Positions 12,753-23,498 of a stretch of 64,000 nt of DNA are shown in pieces (position 1 is the stretch's first letter; the number at the start of each line of letters is the position of its first letter). The notes under the pieces were generated by a model that saw only the letters and a program-made list of their open reading frames with translations, was not told the origin of the DNA and did not search any database. Source of the DNA: Saxidomus purpurata (lineage: Eukaryota; Mollusca; Bivalvia; Venerida; Veneridae); assembly GCA_022818135.1 (NCBI GenBank), contig JAFMSR010000002.1, forward strand, positions 27,182,598 to 27,246,597, written 5' to 3'. The position numbers and the translations under genes are program-made.

Positions 12753-13009
12753 GTTTCATTTTATAGTCCAGCATTTAAAGGAAACTATGGTCATCAAAAT
12801 CATATAATTGCTTTATAACTGTACATAAATTTAAATTTTGTAAGGGGGGGGTAATTAAATGTGGAAATTAATGAAATGTTGAAAAAACAACCAACATCTG
12901 AGATACTTCTAAGTTCAAAGCTTCTATTACCAGTATAATATCTAAAGTGATACCCATGTCTGTCTTAAGAAATCAAAAGATTAAATGTGTATCAGAATGA
13001 AGTCTGTCC

Positions 13010-13862
13010 TCTAGGGGATTGATATTGTTTTCCCCTGGTCTGTCTCAGTGCTCTTCATCACAAAATCCCCTAGTTGGATTTAAATCAAACTTTCAGTGAA
13101 GCATCAGTAAAAGGACTTGTTGTGCATATTACAATTTGGGGTCAACGGTCAGAGTCACAGGTGCCTGAAACTGTGTTAGCTTTTCATCTTCAAAACCTCT
13201 TATTCAATTTTCATCACACTTTCAGGGAAACATCAGTCTAAAGATACAATTTGGAGTCATATTGTTAAAGGTGAAGGTCACAGGACTTGAAACTTAAAAA
13301 TCTTGTCTGCTTTTCATCTCCTTAACCCCTTGTTGGATTTAGTTTTATCAAACTTTCAGGAAAGTATCAGTAAGAAGTCTAGTTATGCGTATTACTTGGT
13401 TTTACATAGGCTTAATGTAAGAAAAACTTTAAAAATCTTCTTCTCTGAAACCACAAGGCCTAGAGCTTAGATATTTAGCATGTGGCATAACCAAGTCAAC
13501 CTCTACCAAGATTATTCAAATTATGACCCCCGGATTAAAATTGACCCCACCCTGAGGTCACTTGTTTTTGAATAGGCTAATTTATGGAAATATTGGAAAC
13601 ATCTACTTCTCTGAAACCACAGGGCCTAGAGCTTAGATATTTATTTTGTGGCATAACCTAGTGGACCTCTACCAAGATTGTTCAAATCATGACCCCTTGG
13701 TCAAAATTGACCATGCCTGGGGGTCTCTTAATTTAACATAGGCTTTTATAGAGGAAAATGATGAGCCCAAGGTCAAAATTGACCCTTTCTGCTATTGATG
13801 ATCTTCTATTATAGCCAATGGCAGCCAGGTGAGCAATATATGGCCATCTTGGCCTTCTTGTT
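13010..13862. repeat. CTCACCTGG-type dispersed repeat, copy 1
   Basis: Two layers are visible. From about 13060 to 13420, a unit near 130 bp recurs three times (keywords CAAACTTTCAG, AGCATCAG). From about 13421, a unit near 170 bp occurs twice (AACTTTAAAAATCTTCTTCT, CTGAAACCACAAGGCCTAGA, GGACCTCTACCAAGATTGTT). The right end reads CCAGGTGAGCAATATATGGC followed by CATCTTGGCC and CTTGTTT, matching the right end of the copy at 21477-22457. Confidence 0.7.
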
Positions 13863-15555
13863 TTATTAGGTTTTCTGTCACTAATAACTTATTTAATAGA
13901 CAAGATATTAATGACATTTAGTGATAGGTAGGTATACCAACTTGCAGGTTTAAATGACAGGTAGTTTACATCCTTGCTGGTATACCAGTGAGAGTTACCC
14001 CTTATACCAATAACACTGTAATACAAAATACAGTACAGGACAAGAATGGTAACATCCAGTCTGAGTAATCCTTATTCAATTAATTTCTAACTGTGCGTAA
14101 GTTCCTTATCAGCCCCAGTTGTACCTCTTTGTTCTATGAGTAGTTCCGGTCCATGTTTTATGTCATGCAGCGCTGGTGTATTTGTATCTTTGGAGACAAG
14201 TTCCAGATGACCATGGGATTTACACTGATTCAGTGGTAAGTTGGAGTTTGAAATGAAGTTATAAGTGAAAATTAATATGTAGTTATTGGCAGCAATTTGA
14301 CATTTATATTGCATGTTTTTCAGAATATTGTGTCATTTTCAGTCACAAAAATTTATGTCAGTTTTTAAGTTGTGACAGAATTTCATTTTAATATATCAAT
14401 TTCAAAGTTTATGATTTTCAGTTTACCAGGATGGCCAATGGGAAAATGGTGATAAAAAATCCCTGCAGAAATAGATAAAGGGATTTTAAAAATTGATGAA
14501 GATCTGGGAGTTTAAAAAAAGATCTGTTTTCATAATTTGTTGTAGCTAAGCAAATCTTTCTTATTGCATCTAATCTGGATTAGTAGTAATTAATTTTATA
14601 TTTTTGCTTTCATTTTTTCACATTTTTATGCAAAATCCAATGTCTGTAGAGGAGGTTTTAAGAATATTTGAGATGACGTCATTCCTGTGCATGGGCATTG
14701 ACTGGCCGTCAATTGATCAGCCAAAATGAAAGCAAAATAGAGCATTAATTTTGACTGTAAGACAGTTTATATTTTAGGCTATACCATAATGAAATAAAAC
14801 AAAATCTAGTTTATATGCCGCGGTTATGTTGCCATGTCTATGCCAGTGATGCATATTGTTTTCATTATAAAGTTTGATAGTTATGAAAGCGTGAATTTTG
14901 ACTGAATCGGCCAAAACTAATTTTACTTGTAAGCTTTCCCTACTTGCTATCTGTGACAAAAGTGTCCCTATTTCATTTTTGATTTAGCGCTGATATTCAT
15001 TCTTTTCACATATGCTTATTTTATAGTATCTTTTGTTGCTGTACATAGAAGAAAAAATTACTACGGTAAAGTTCTCCGCATTCAGATGATCGTGTATGTT
15101 TATGTTATCCCAAATAAATCATATTAGGAGACGTATTGCATCTCTTTTTGCCACAAAGTACTTTTTATATAAATGATATTAATTAGTAACTGCTATATAC
15201 TTTGTTAAGAAACCGTTAGAAATGTCATAAATTTACTTTGAAACGCAGAGTTTGAACTTTCTTCAATTTTGTTACACATTTTAACCTAGTGAACTGATTC
15301 TTTATAGCATATTATATTATTTTAATGGCTGAAGGAAGCTCTGGAACATTGTTATGATGTATTTACTTTTGCTGATTATTGTGGTGAAGTTAGGCATATT
15401 TCTGAACCTTAATAAATGTAAAGGACTGAATTCAATAGATGCACTCAAACTGAATTGTGTCATTAGAAGCAACGCTGTGACATTACACATGTTTTATTAT
15501 ATTTCCAAGGAGAAAATAATTTTGATGAAAGTTTACAGCATACATGCCACAAAGC
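13863..15555. other. Intergenic, nothing recognised
   Basis: AT-rich. ORFs of 61-75 codons on either strand show no motif or coding bias. Confidence 0.5.
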
Positions 15556-15559
15556 ATTG

Positions 15560-16034
15560 AGCTAATGCCGTTTTTGGGGGGCAAAATCGTCGGGTTTTTG
15601 GACGACTCGCCGCGTGATATTTTTAGAAGGAAATCATGCATTTCTATTGACGTATTTGACATTTTTTTGCATATTTACACTAAGATACACCTAAATTAAT
15701 CATAAGTTTACTATTCCCGTATTAACGGTTCACAGAAACGCTTAATACGTATCTTTTTACACAACATTTTTTAAAAGAATTCTAATAATCCGATGACGAT
15801 TTCACGGTTTGCACGCGGTCACTAATTATTGCAATCTACATTACACCTTTTGACAGCTGATAAATTTGAAGGCGTCGCCCGTTATGCACGCTCATCCAAT
15901 CAGAACGCAAAAGGTGTCCGATAATTTATCATAACACAGACGATTTATGTAACCACTCAGCCATCTATATTGCTAAAATTAGCTTGTCAATCCAAATCGC
16001 ATTTGTTATGTGAAGATGAGACTTGGAGCCAGAG
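15560..16034 (+). promoter_or_regulatory. CpG-richer patch with CCAAT box (possible promoter)
   Basis: This stretch has more CpG than its surroundings (for example CGTCGGG, GACTCGCCGCG, GCACGCGGTC, GGCGTCGCCCG). It carries an NF-Y-type CCAATCAG at 15896-15903. About 115 bp downstream lies ATG at 16016, followed by Arg/Ala-rich codons (MRLGARGVRSAATTPQ...) that stop after 23 codons. It could be an alternative promoter or first exon of the large downstream gene. However, the GT sites near this ATG give phase 0 or 1, whereas exon 2 needs phase 2. I therefore rate it only as possible. Confidence 0.3.
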
Positions 16035-16609
16035 GTGTACGTAGTGCTGCCACCACTCCACAAAAAAGAAAGATAATAATCTAAATACGATCAGAAGTGG
16101 TATCATTACAGCTGTGATAGTAAGATTAAAACACCCAAAGGGTTTTTCTACTTTTGTCCTTTTTATTTTGTCCTCTACACATGCAGTTGCAGTTGAAAAA
16201 TGGGAGTGCATCCATTTTCATAAGGAGAAATCTATTCCCCATTATGTGTTCATTTATTAATCAGGAGTTAATATAGACATTACTTTTATCTACTGAACAG
16301 TCAGTATTATAATCTTCTTAATCAATTTTTATCAACTTTATATAATTATAAACTGTTTGTGATGCTTTTTGCTAAAACATGTTGTTGGCTCGGTCTTACG
16401 AATATTTCAAATTGTAAGGGCTTACCAGATGCCAGGAAAACAAGATTTTGGTCCTTTTGTATAAATATAGGTCAAGGCAGTGCCTGTGTAGGTATCAGCG
16501 CACTTCCAGATCTGTCACTATTTCAGTTACATTATCCTTTTTTATACATTTTCATTATATTCTTAGGTAATTCACTACATGTTTACATGTTTGTTCATTT
16601 TCTAAGCAG

Positions 16610-16930
16610 TTTCTGTAAAAAAACCTGCTTATTAGAATGCCTATGTCATATGTCGAGTGGGCGGGCAGTCGGTCGGGCATCAAACATTGGTTTCCGCTCA
16701 ATAACTTTAGTTATAGGAATGACTAATTGCAATGAAAAATAGAAGAACTGTTTCGGCTCGATAACTCAAGTTAGGAGTGACCAATTGCAATGAAATTATT
16801 TGCACGGGGGTGGCGGGGGGGGGGTGAATGAAGGTGCCTGTTTTTTCTTTTTATAAGACATTTTTCAATTCTACAATTCCTGTAGGTGCTGTTTAAACCT
16901 GCTTTGGTGGCATTTGGGCGTTTTCTTGTT
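16610..16930. repeat. Dispersed repeat with internal units of about 115-130 bp, copy 2 (short)
   Basis: Shares with 12076-12752 the left block (CCTGCTTATTA, GGGCGGGCA), the unit core (GAGTGACCAATTGCAATGAAA) and the right block (GTTTAAACCTGCTTTGGTGG). It has fewer internal units and a G run at 16813-16823. The overlapping 127-codon frame (16359-16742) runs into this repeat and is not a gene. Confidence 0.65.
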
Positions 16931-19254
16931 CAGTACCTAAATTATTAACTGTACCATAAGTAAATAAGTAGTTGATCTGTTCTCAACAACTATTGTTCTC
17001 CTTATATAAACTTGGTTGATATTTATTTATTCTAAAGGTTTCCAGTCTCGATCCTTCACTTATTCTGTAAGACTGGTATAGATTGATATAAACCCATCTT
17101 ATTCTAAATTTGATGGTCAGTGTGTAATGGATTGAGTCTTGGGTCAAATAAACAGCTTGTAACTGTCTGTCTTGAAACATTTGCTTTTAGCACACGGTTT
17201 GTAGTAAAATCTACACAACTATGCTTCACTGGTTTCAGATGTCAGTTATGGCACCATGTGATATAACTGTGCTTGTACACAGCTAATCACTTGTAAAAAC
17301 AAGTGGTTCAAGATCTTCCCAGATGATAGTTACAATATATAGTCAGTCTTCAGTGATACACGATACTTCAAGCAGGGTCACTTCTCTGCATGTGTTATAT
17401 ATTGTACACTCCTGGTGGAACTAGATTTCAGCTAATTTGCTCTGGTTGAAAGATTTGTTATCTGGATCACTATAAACCAGCAGGTGTAAATAACTGTTTC
17501 TTTTCATTGGTTTGTTTGCATTTATTAAGTTATTGCTTATTGTCACATTTTATTGTTATTGTTGTGCAATTACCACCTTTGCCAAACTTCTTATTCTGAT
17601 ATGTCATTGTGTTGTGGAATTTAGCTCAGTAGTATGTAACAATTGTTCTCAGATTAGCTCAATTCTTTACAGTGACAGCTTTTGTAATGGAGAATATAAG
17701 ATGCTTCATTATACTTTCTCAACTTTATCACACAAATCCCTGGGATAAAGATAGCACATTGGATTGTCCAGGGAACCAATGTGTGCTTCTTGATTAGGTC
17801 AGAGGTCATGTTGTTGATGTGAATAAGGTGCCCTGGCTCAGAAACATTGGAGTTTTATCACACATATAAATGCTGACTAATGCAAAAGAATGTGGGGATA
17901 GATTAGACACTTGATTAAGGACTTTCTTTTTGGAGATACTACATATATATTTTTAATGATGAGATTAGTGAAACAGTAAGTGATTAAGCATGAACCTCTT
18001 TTATTTTGCATGTTTTTTATGTATTTTTAAAAAATTACTAAAGTAGAAAATTGTAGTGAAATATTATGTTAAGATTAAATGTGCTAATTATTTCATGTAC
18101 AGCTCATCTAAGAGAATGTGTCAGTGATGCAACGAGAGAATGTTGACAAGAATCATCCAATAAGTTATGGGTAGAATCTTTCCATGCAGCATGATTGGTG
18201 GTTGTAAACTTTTGTGCCAAAATATATGTTTTAGTCTTACATCACTGTCAAATTATCCCCATTGAACTGTAATAATTGATTTTCAAATTGTTCCTTTATA
18301 TATTATGATGTATTAACCATACCCAGTGAATTCAAATTTTTCATGGTTGACACAGTTTAGGCGTGACTTTTTTTCACAGTTACATTTCATAAAATCAGTT
18401 TATGAAATGTTTTGATTTTTTTGTTAAATATCCAAGACTCACAAAAAACAAACTTTAGTCAAGCATGAACATTCTTTAATATTGTTGTCACAAATTAGCC
18501 AGATGTTCCTCAAACAAGTTGTATTTTATTCTTAAATAATGAGTGAATTATTGTGTAACATACTAGAAGGTGGGGAAACATTGAGCTTTTATTATTTTAT
18601 TTCTAAAATATAACTTTGATCTGTTAGGGGACTTTTTAATACACTAATAAATGTACTCATTTTATCACATTCTATTAAATGAGGAAAATATTTTTATGAT
18701 AACTTTCTTACATGATAATTTATCACAGCAAGTTTGAGAAACCTTGGCTTAAAAATCTTGCTGGTGACAAGTGTAGATCATGATCAGTTCACATATACAT
18801 GCAGTCTGATCATGATCTGCACATATTGCAATTTATTGTTTGCTAATTTAACCACTACTAAGAACAAAACCTGGAACTGTCCAAATTTAGAAAGTAGGAA
18901 CCCTGTTGTAAATTGTTCTTGAACATGCTATAAATGTTAACTTTTTTTTTTCATGGCCAACTTTGACATTTAATATTTTTTATCATACTGTATTTTCTAT
19001 TGAGGTACACCTGTGTGAGCTCCAGTCAAATAAAACACAAAAGTTGACCTACTTGCAACTGTTACAACCGAAGAATAACTGCCAGCAGGTGCAAAGTTAC
19101 AGTGTAGAAAGCATGTCAGCTAAAACATTTTTTGAATTGTAAAATGATTATCAGTCATGTATTAAAAGTTATCAGTAACAGTTTAGAAATCTGGAACTCA
19201 TTATATAGCAATTTACATGTGTTTCTTGCAGTATTGCACATGCTTGATATATAA
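16931..19254. other. Intergenic; one small palindrome
   Basis: No gene recognised. CATTTCATAAA and TTTATGAAATG at about 18386-18412 form an 11-bp stem hairpin. The block CAGTCTGATCATGATCTGCA at 18794 recurs, diverged, at 28590, so it belongs to a short dispersed repeat. Confidence 0.45.
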
Positions 19255-20830
19255 GTTTTTCGTACCACCCCACTTTATTGCAAAACTATTGGAGGTATGG
19301 CTTTGAAACTCACCATACTTACCATCATAACCTCCATCTATAGACAAGATTACGTAACTCTGTCAAGGTTTTTGTCAGAATTATGGCCTTGGTTAAGTTT
19401 TTCGTACGCATCCCCCCTTTCTTTATTTCAAAACCATTGGAGGTATTGCTTTGAAACTTTACCATTCTTATTCATCATCATTACCTTCATCAACAGACAA
19501 GAGAACATAACTCTGTCAAGATTTTTGACAGAATCATGCCCCTGATTAACCCTTCGAGATGTTGCTTTGAAACTTTGGATGCCTAATAACATCATTACCC
19601 CCGTCTGTAGGCAAGAGAAGGTAACTCTGTCAAGGATTTGTTTTAAAAATTAAGGCCCTTAATCGACTTAGAATCTCGGTTAAGTTTTTCATACCAGTCC
19701 ACTTTTTAGCTCGACTTTTCGATGAAAAGGGGAGCTATCCTACTCGCGTCCCGGCGTCGGCGTCGGCGTTGATGTCACACCTTGGTTAAGTTTTTCGTAC
19801 CACCCCACTTTATTTCAAAAGTATTAGAGGTATGGCTTTGAAACTTACCATACTTGTTTACCATCATAACCTCCATCTACAGACAAGAGTACATAACTCT
19901 GTCAAGGTTTTTGACAGAATTATGGCCCTTTTTGGACTTAGAAAGTGTATTGAGCTTGGTTAAGTTTTTCGTACCACCTCACTTTATTTCAAAACCATTA
20001 GAGGTATTGCTTTGAAACTAACCATACTTGTTAACCATCATGACCTACATCACCAGACAAGAGTACATAACTTTGTTAAGATTTTTGACAGAATTATGCC
20101 CCTTTTTTACTTAGAAAATACATTGAATATGGGTAAAATCCACTTATTGCCTTAACCCTTTGAGATATTGCTTTGAAACTTTGAATGGTTGTTCATATCA
20201 TTACCCCCATATGTATGCAAGAGAAGGTAACTCTGTCAGGGATTTGTTTTAAAAATTAATGCCCTTTATTGACTTAGAATTTGGGTTAAGTTTTTCGTAC
20301 CAGTCCACTTTTTGACTGAACTGTTTGAGATATTAATTTGAAAGTTGAAATACTTGTTTACCATCATAATTCCCAAACATGGGCTGGAGAAGGTAATTCT
20401 GTCAAGGATTTTATTTGAATTATGTCCCTTTTGGATTTAGAAACTCAGTTAAAATTTTCATTCCTGTCCACTTGTTAACTTAACCATTTGAGATATTACT
20501 TTGAAAGTTGGAGTACTTATGTACCATCATGAGACCTATATCTGTAAGCAAAAGAAGATAACTCTGTGAAAATGTTTCTTGATTTGTACTTAGAAATTCC
20601 TAGTTAAAGTCTTGTGTGCCCTTAATTGTCAAAGTTTTGTTTTATTGGCTATCACTAAAAAAGTCGAGCGCTTGTTAACTAAACTGTTTGAGATATTACT
20701 TTGAAAGTTGGAATACTTGTTTACCATCATGATCCCCAAACATTGGCAGGAGGAGGTAATTCTGTCAAGGATTCTATTTGAATTATGGCCCTTTTCGACT
20801 TAGAAACTCATGGTAGCATTTTTCATTGGA
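19255..20830 (+). repeat. AGCTCGAC-type dispersed repeat array, copy 1
   Basis: An array of units of about 170-190 bp with keywords AAGTTTTTCGTACCACCCCA, CTTTGAAACTTACCATACTT, ACATAACTCTGTCAAGG and GAATTATGGCCCTTTTTGAC. A complete-looking element runs from AGCTCGACTTTTC (19708) to AAAAGTCGAGCGCTTGTTA (about 20677). Its ends carry inverted GCTCGACTTTT. Partial units precede and follow it. A second full copy lies at 33617-34570 inside an intron of the main gene. No protein is encoded. Confidence 0.75.
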
Positions 20831-21476
20831 TTTTCATAAAGCTTTGAAGTATGAGGTCAAAAACTACTTCACCTGGTTAAAAACCTTGTGTATGCCATAC
20901 AGGTGACATTTACAACCCAATCATCATGTAAATTGGTCAAAAGGTTTGCCTTGTCAAGGTCAAACAGAATGTTTGTGTTGAAGTTTGGTCACATATTGTC
21001 ATAAGTCGCAGGTGAGTGAAAAAGGGCAATCTTGGCCCTCTAGTTTCCGTTATCTCCAGTTATCGCTAGTTAATAAAACACTTGTCAGGATCAGGGGAAT
21101 TTGTTTAAACTTTACATGCAGACAAAGGACATTTAGAGAAAGTGCAGTGTACAAGGACCTTAACTCTAGCTAATCCCATTATTGAATTATCTCTCTGTAT
21201 TACTTTTTCTTGACCGGGCCATATCTCCTTAAGGACTGAAGTAAATAGATATAAATTGCATACACTAACAGAGACCATGAAGATGCAGTACAGTGTCCAA
21301 GAACCATAACCATACCATACTCTCCTCCCCCCTTTTTTATATTTCTGATTATTTCATATAACACTATGTCCAGAAGGTAATGCTGAAAGTTTTCAAGGGA
21401 ATTTGTTTAAACAAAGACAGAGGATGTTGAAAGGAAGTGCAGTGTACAAGAACCTTAACTTTAGCATGTCCTTTTC
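20831..21476. repeat. Fragment of a related dispersed repeat, then unrecognised sequence
   Basis: At 20831-21045, phrases such as CTTGTCAAGGTCAAACAGAA and the ending GCAGGTGAGTGAAAAAGGGC followed by CTTGGCCCTC match the right-end style of the CTCACCTGG-type repeats. The remainder contains two diverged copies of a block (GTTAATAAAACACTTGTCAG-like, GGGAATTTGTTTAAAC, AGTGCAGTGTACAAG) near 21080-21160 and 21395-21455. No gene is visible. Confidence 0.45.
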
Positions 21477-22457
21477 AGCTCACCTGGCTACACAAGGGTG
21501 AGCTTTTCAGATTGATGATTGTCCGTCGTACGTCAACATTTTGATTCAAATGACATCTCCTCTGAAACCACTAGGCCAATGTTGATAAAACTATGCAGGA
21601 ATGTTCCTTGCATGAAGCTCTACCAAAATTGTTCAAAGAATTCCATTCCATGCAGAACTCTGGTTGCTATGGCAACAAATAGGAAAAACTTTAAAAATCT
21701 TCTTCTCTGAAACCACAAGGCCTAGAGATTAGATATTTGGCATGTAGCTTTGGCTAATGGACCTCTACCAAGCATTGGCTAGTGGACCTCTACCAAGATT
21801 GTTCATTATGACCCCCGGATCAAAACTGACCCCGCACGGGGGGTCACTTATTTTTACATAAGCTTATATAGGAAAAACTTTAAAAAATCTTCTTCTCTGA
21901 AACCACAAGGCCTAGAGCTTAGATATTTGGCATGTAGCATTGGCTAGTGGACCTCTACCAAGATTGTTCATTATGACCCCCGGATCAAAATTGACCCCGC
22001 ATGGGGGGTCACTTATTTTTTCATAGGCTTATATAGGAAAAACTTTAAAAAATCTTCTTCTCTGAAACCACAAGGCCTAGAGCTTAGATATTTGGCATGT
22101 AGCATTGGCTAGTGGACCTCTACCAAGATTGTTCAAATAATGACCCCGGATCAAAATTGACCCCGCATGGGGGGTCACTTATTTTTACATAGGCTTATAT
22201 AGGAAAATCTTTAAAAATCTTCTCTGAAACCACAAGGCCTAGAGCTTAGATATTTGGCATGTAGCATTGCCAAGTAGACCTCTTCAAAGTTTGTCCAAAT
22301 TATGACCCTGGGGTCAAAATTGACCTTGCATGGGGGGGACATACATAGACGTATATAGGAAAACCTATTTGGTATATAACATTATCTAGTGATCTTCCAC
22401 CAAGCAAGTGGACTTGTACCAAGGTGAGCAATATAGGGCCATCTTGGTCATCTTGTT
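21477..22457 (+). repeat. CTCACCTGG-type dispersed repeat, copy 2
   Basis: The left end, AGCTCACCTGGCTACACAAG, folds on itself (GGTGAGCTTTT follows). The right end is AAGGTGAGCAATATAGGGCC plus a CTTGTTT tail, so the ends are inverted CTCACCT/AGGTGAG. The middle holds four tandem units of about 170-183 bp starting near 21687, 21870, 22041 and 22212, each with CTGAAACCACAAGGCCTAGA and a GACCCC...GGGGTCA self-complementary segment. Bivalve-type non-coding repeat. Confidence 0.75.
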
Positions 22458-23290
22458 TTGAATTATCTCCCTTTATTGCTTGCCATAACTTCATAAGTAC
22501 TTAGTGTAGAAGTAGAAATGCAACATTAACACAGAGTCAGTGCAGGTGAATAACCCTCAACATTACTAATATTTTATTAAATTAGAACCTATATCATTTC
22601 CATTTCTCTCACCTCAAATGAATTAGTCATAGAAAGAGCACCAGTCAGGGGGATGGCCATGTCTTATAAGGCTCTTGTTGGATTTGGGTTTGGATAACAA
22701 TTGTTTACATCATAGCATATCAATACAGAGAAAGACGAGTTATATACATTTTTACATTACTACATTGACTTTATTAAAGTTTATTATACCATACTTTGGG
22801 ACTTTGTTGCAAAAGTAATAAAAATATGTGACCTACTTGCTAAGCACTTTGTGACCAGTAGGGTGATCGGCCTGTCAAATTATACTGCTATATACATGTC
22901 ATCAGTTGACAGGGTAATCTATTAGCTTGATAATAACTTTATATTAATTGGTCATTTCCTGCACTATATATGTCCCTGAAAATTGCCATTAGGGGTCTCG
23001 TCATTCATCCCTAAAGCAACATGTGGGAGATGGACATTTATAAAACCACGAAATGAAAAGTGCCATTATTAAATGTGTTATTAGACTACAAAATGATAAC
23101 ACCTATTCAACAAGAGTTATTACCAAAAGATTGTTAACTAAATGTACAGCAAGATAGGGATAAAACATTATTGTCTTTGCCATTGGCAATTTTGATAAGA
23201 TTTACTCATGAGATTTAGACTGCTCAAGTAGTTTAACCCACAGATTTTTTGTTATGCTTGATAAACTTTGGAGTGGTCATGTGACTGCTA
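22458..23290. other. Upstream flank of the main gene, nothing recognised
   Basis: AT-rich DNA without a recognisable gene. It leads directly into the TATA-containing region at 23297. Confidence 0.5.
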
Positions 23291-23296
23291 TATTGG

Positions 23297-23333
23297 TATA
23301 AATACCAGTGGCGGGGATATTTGCTAGTCAGTG
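23297..23333 (+). promoter_or_regulatory. Candidate core promoter (TATA box plus initiator)
   Basis: TATAAATA at 23297-23304 is followed 33 bases later by TCAGTG, an initiator-like sequence with the A at 23330. Downstream lies an ATG (23494) placed five bases before a strong GTATGT splice donor, whose phase matches the next known exon. The spacing is slightly long but acceptable for a TATA promoter. No CpG enrichment is seen. Confidence 0.45.
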
Positions 23334-23498
23334 AAGTGTGTGGGGAACATTCAATGTGCTATTGAAAAAGCATCTGTTAAACTGAATGTTTACATATTGA
23401 AACAAGTTAGACAGAGACTCTGACAGGGAGGAATAAAGTGTGCAGCAAGTGCATTGCTATTTAATGTTTACAAATTTTCAAACGGAATAAAAGATGAC
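23330..23498 (+). CDS. Candidate exon 1: 5' UTR plus start codon
   Basis: The ATG at 23494 is followed by AC and then the donor GTATGT (23499). Joined to exon 2 this gives M-T-K-N-T-A-R-K, in frame with 2542 further codons. Exon 2 needs two bases from upstream and this exon provides exactly two. The 5' leader of about 164 nt contains three short upstream ORFs (ATG near 23353, 23387 and 23464), each closed before the main ATG, which may damp translation. An upstream exon elsewhere in the 6.4-kb intron, or initiation at Met within exon 2 (codon at 30004 or 30013), cannot be excluded. Confidence 0.45.

Noticed and set aside
15987..16211. Minus-strand small membrane protein of 74 codons
   Set aside because: One possible transmembrane stretch arises from T-rich sequence; no start context, homologue or splice evidence.
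16359..16742. 127-codon frame
   Set aside because: It ends in a dispersed repeat and shows no domain or splice partner; a chance frame.
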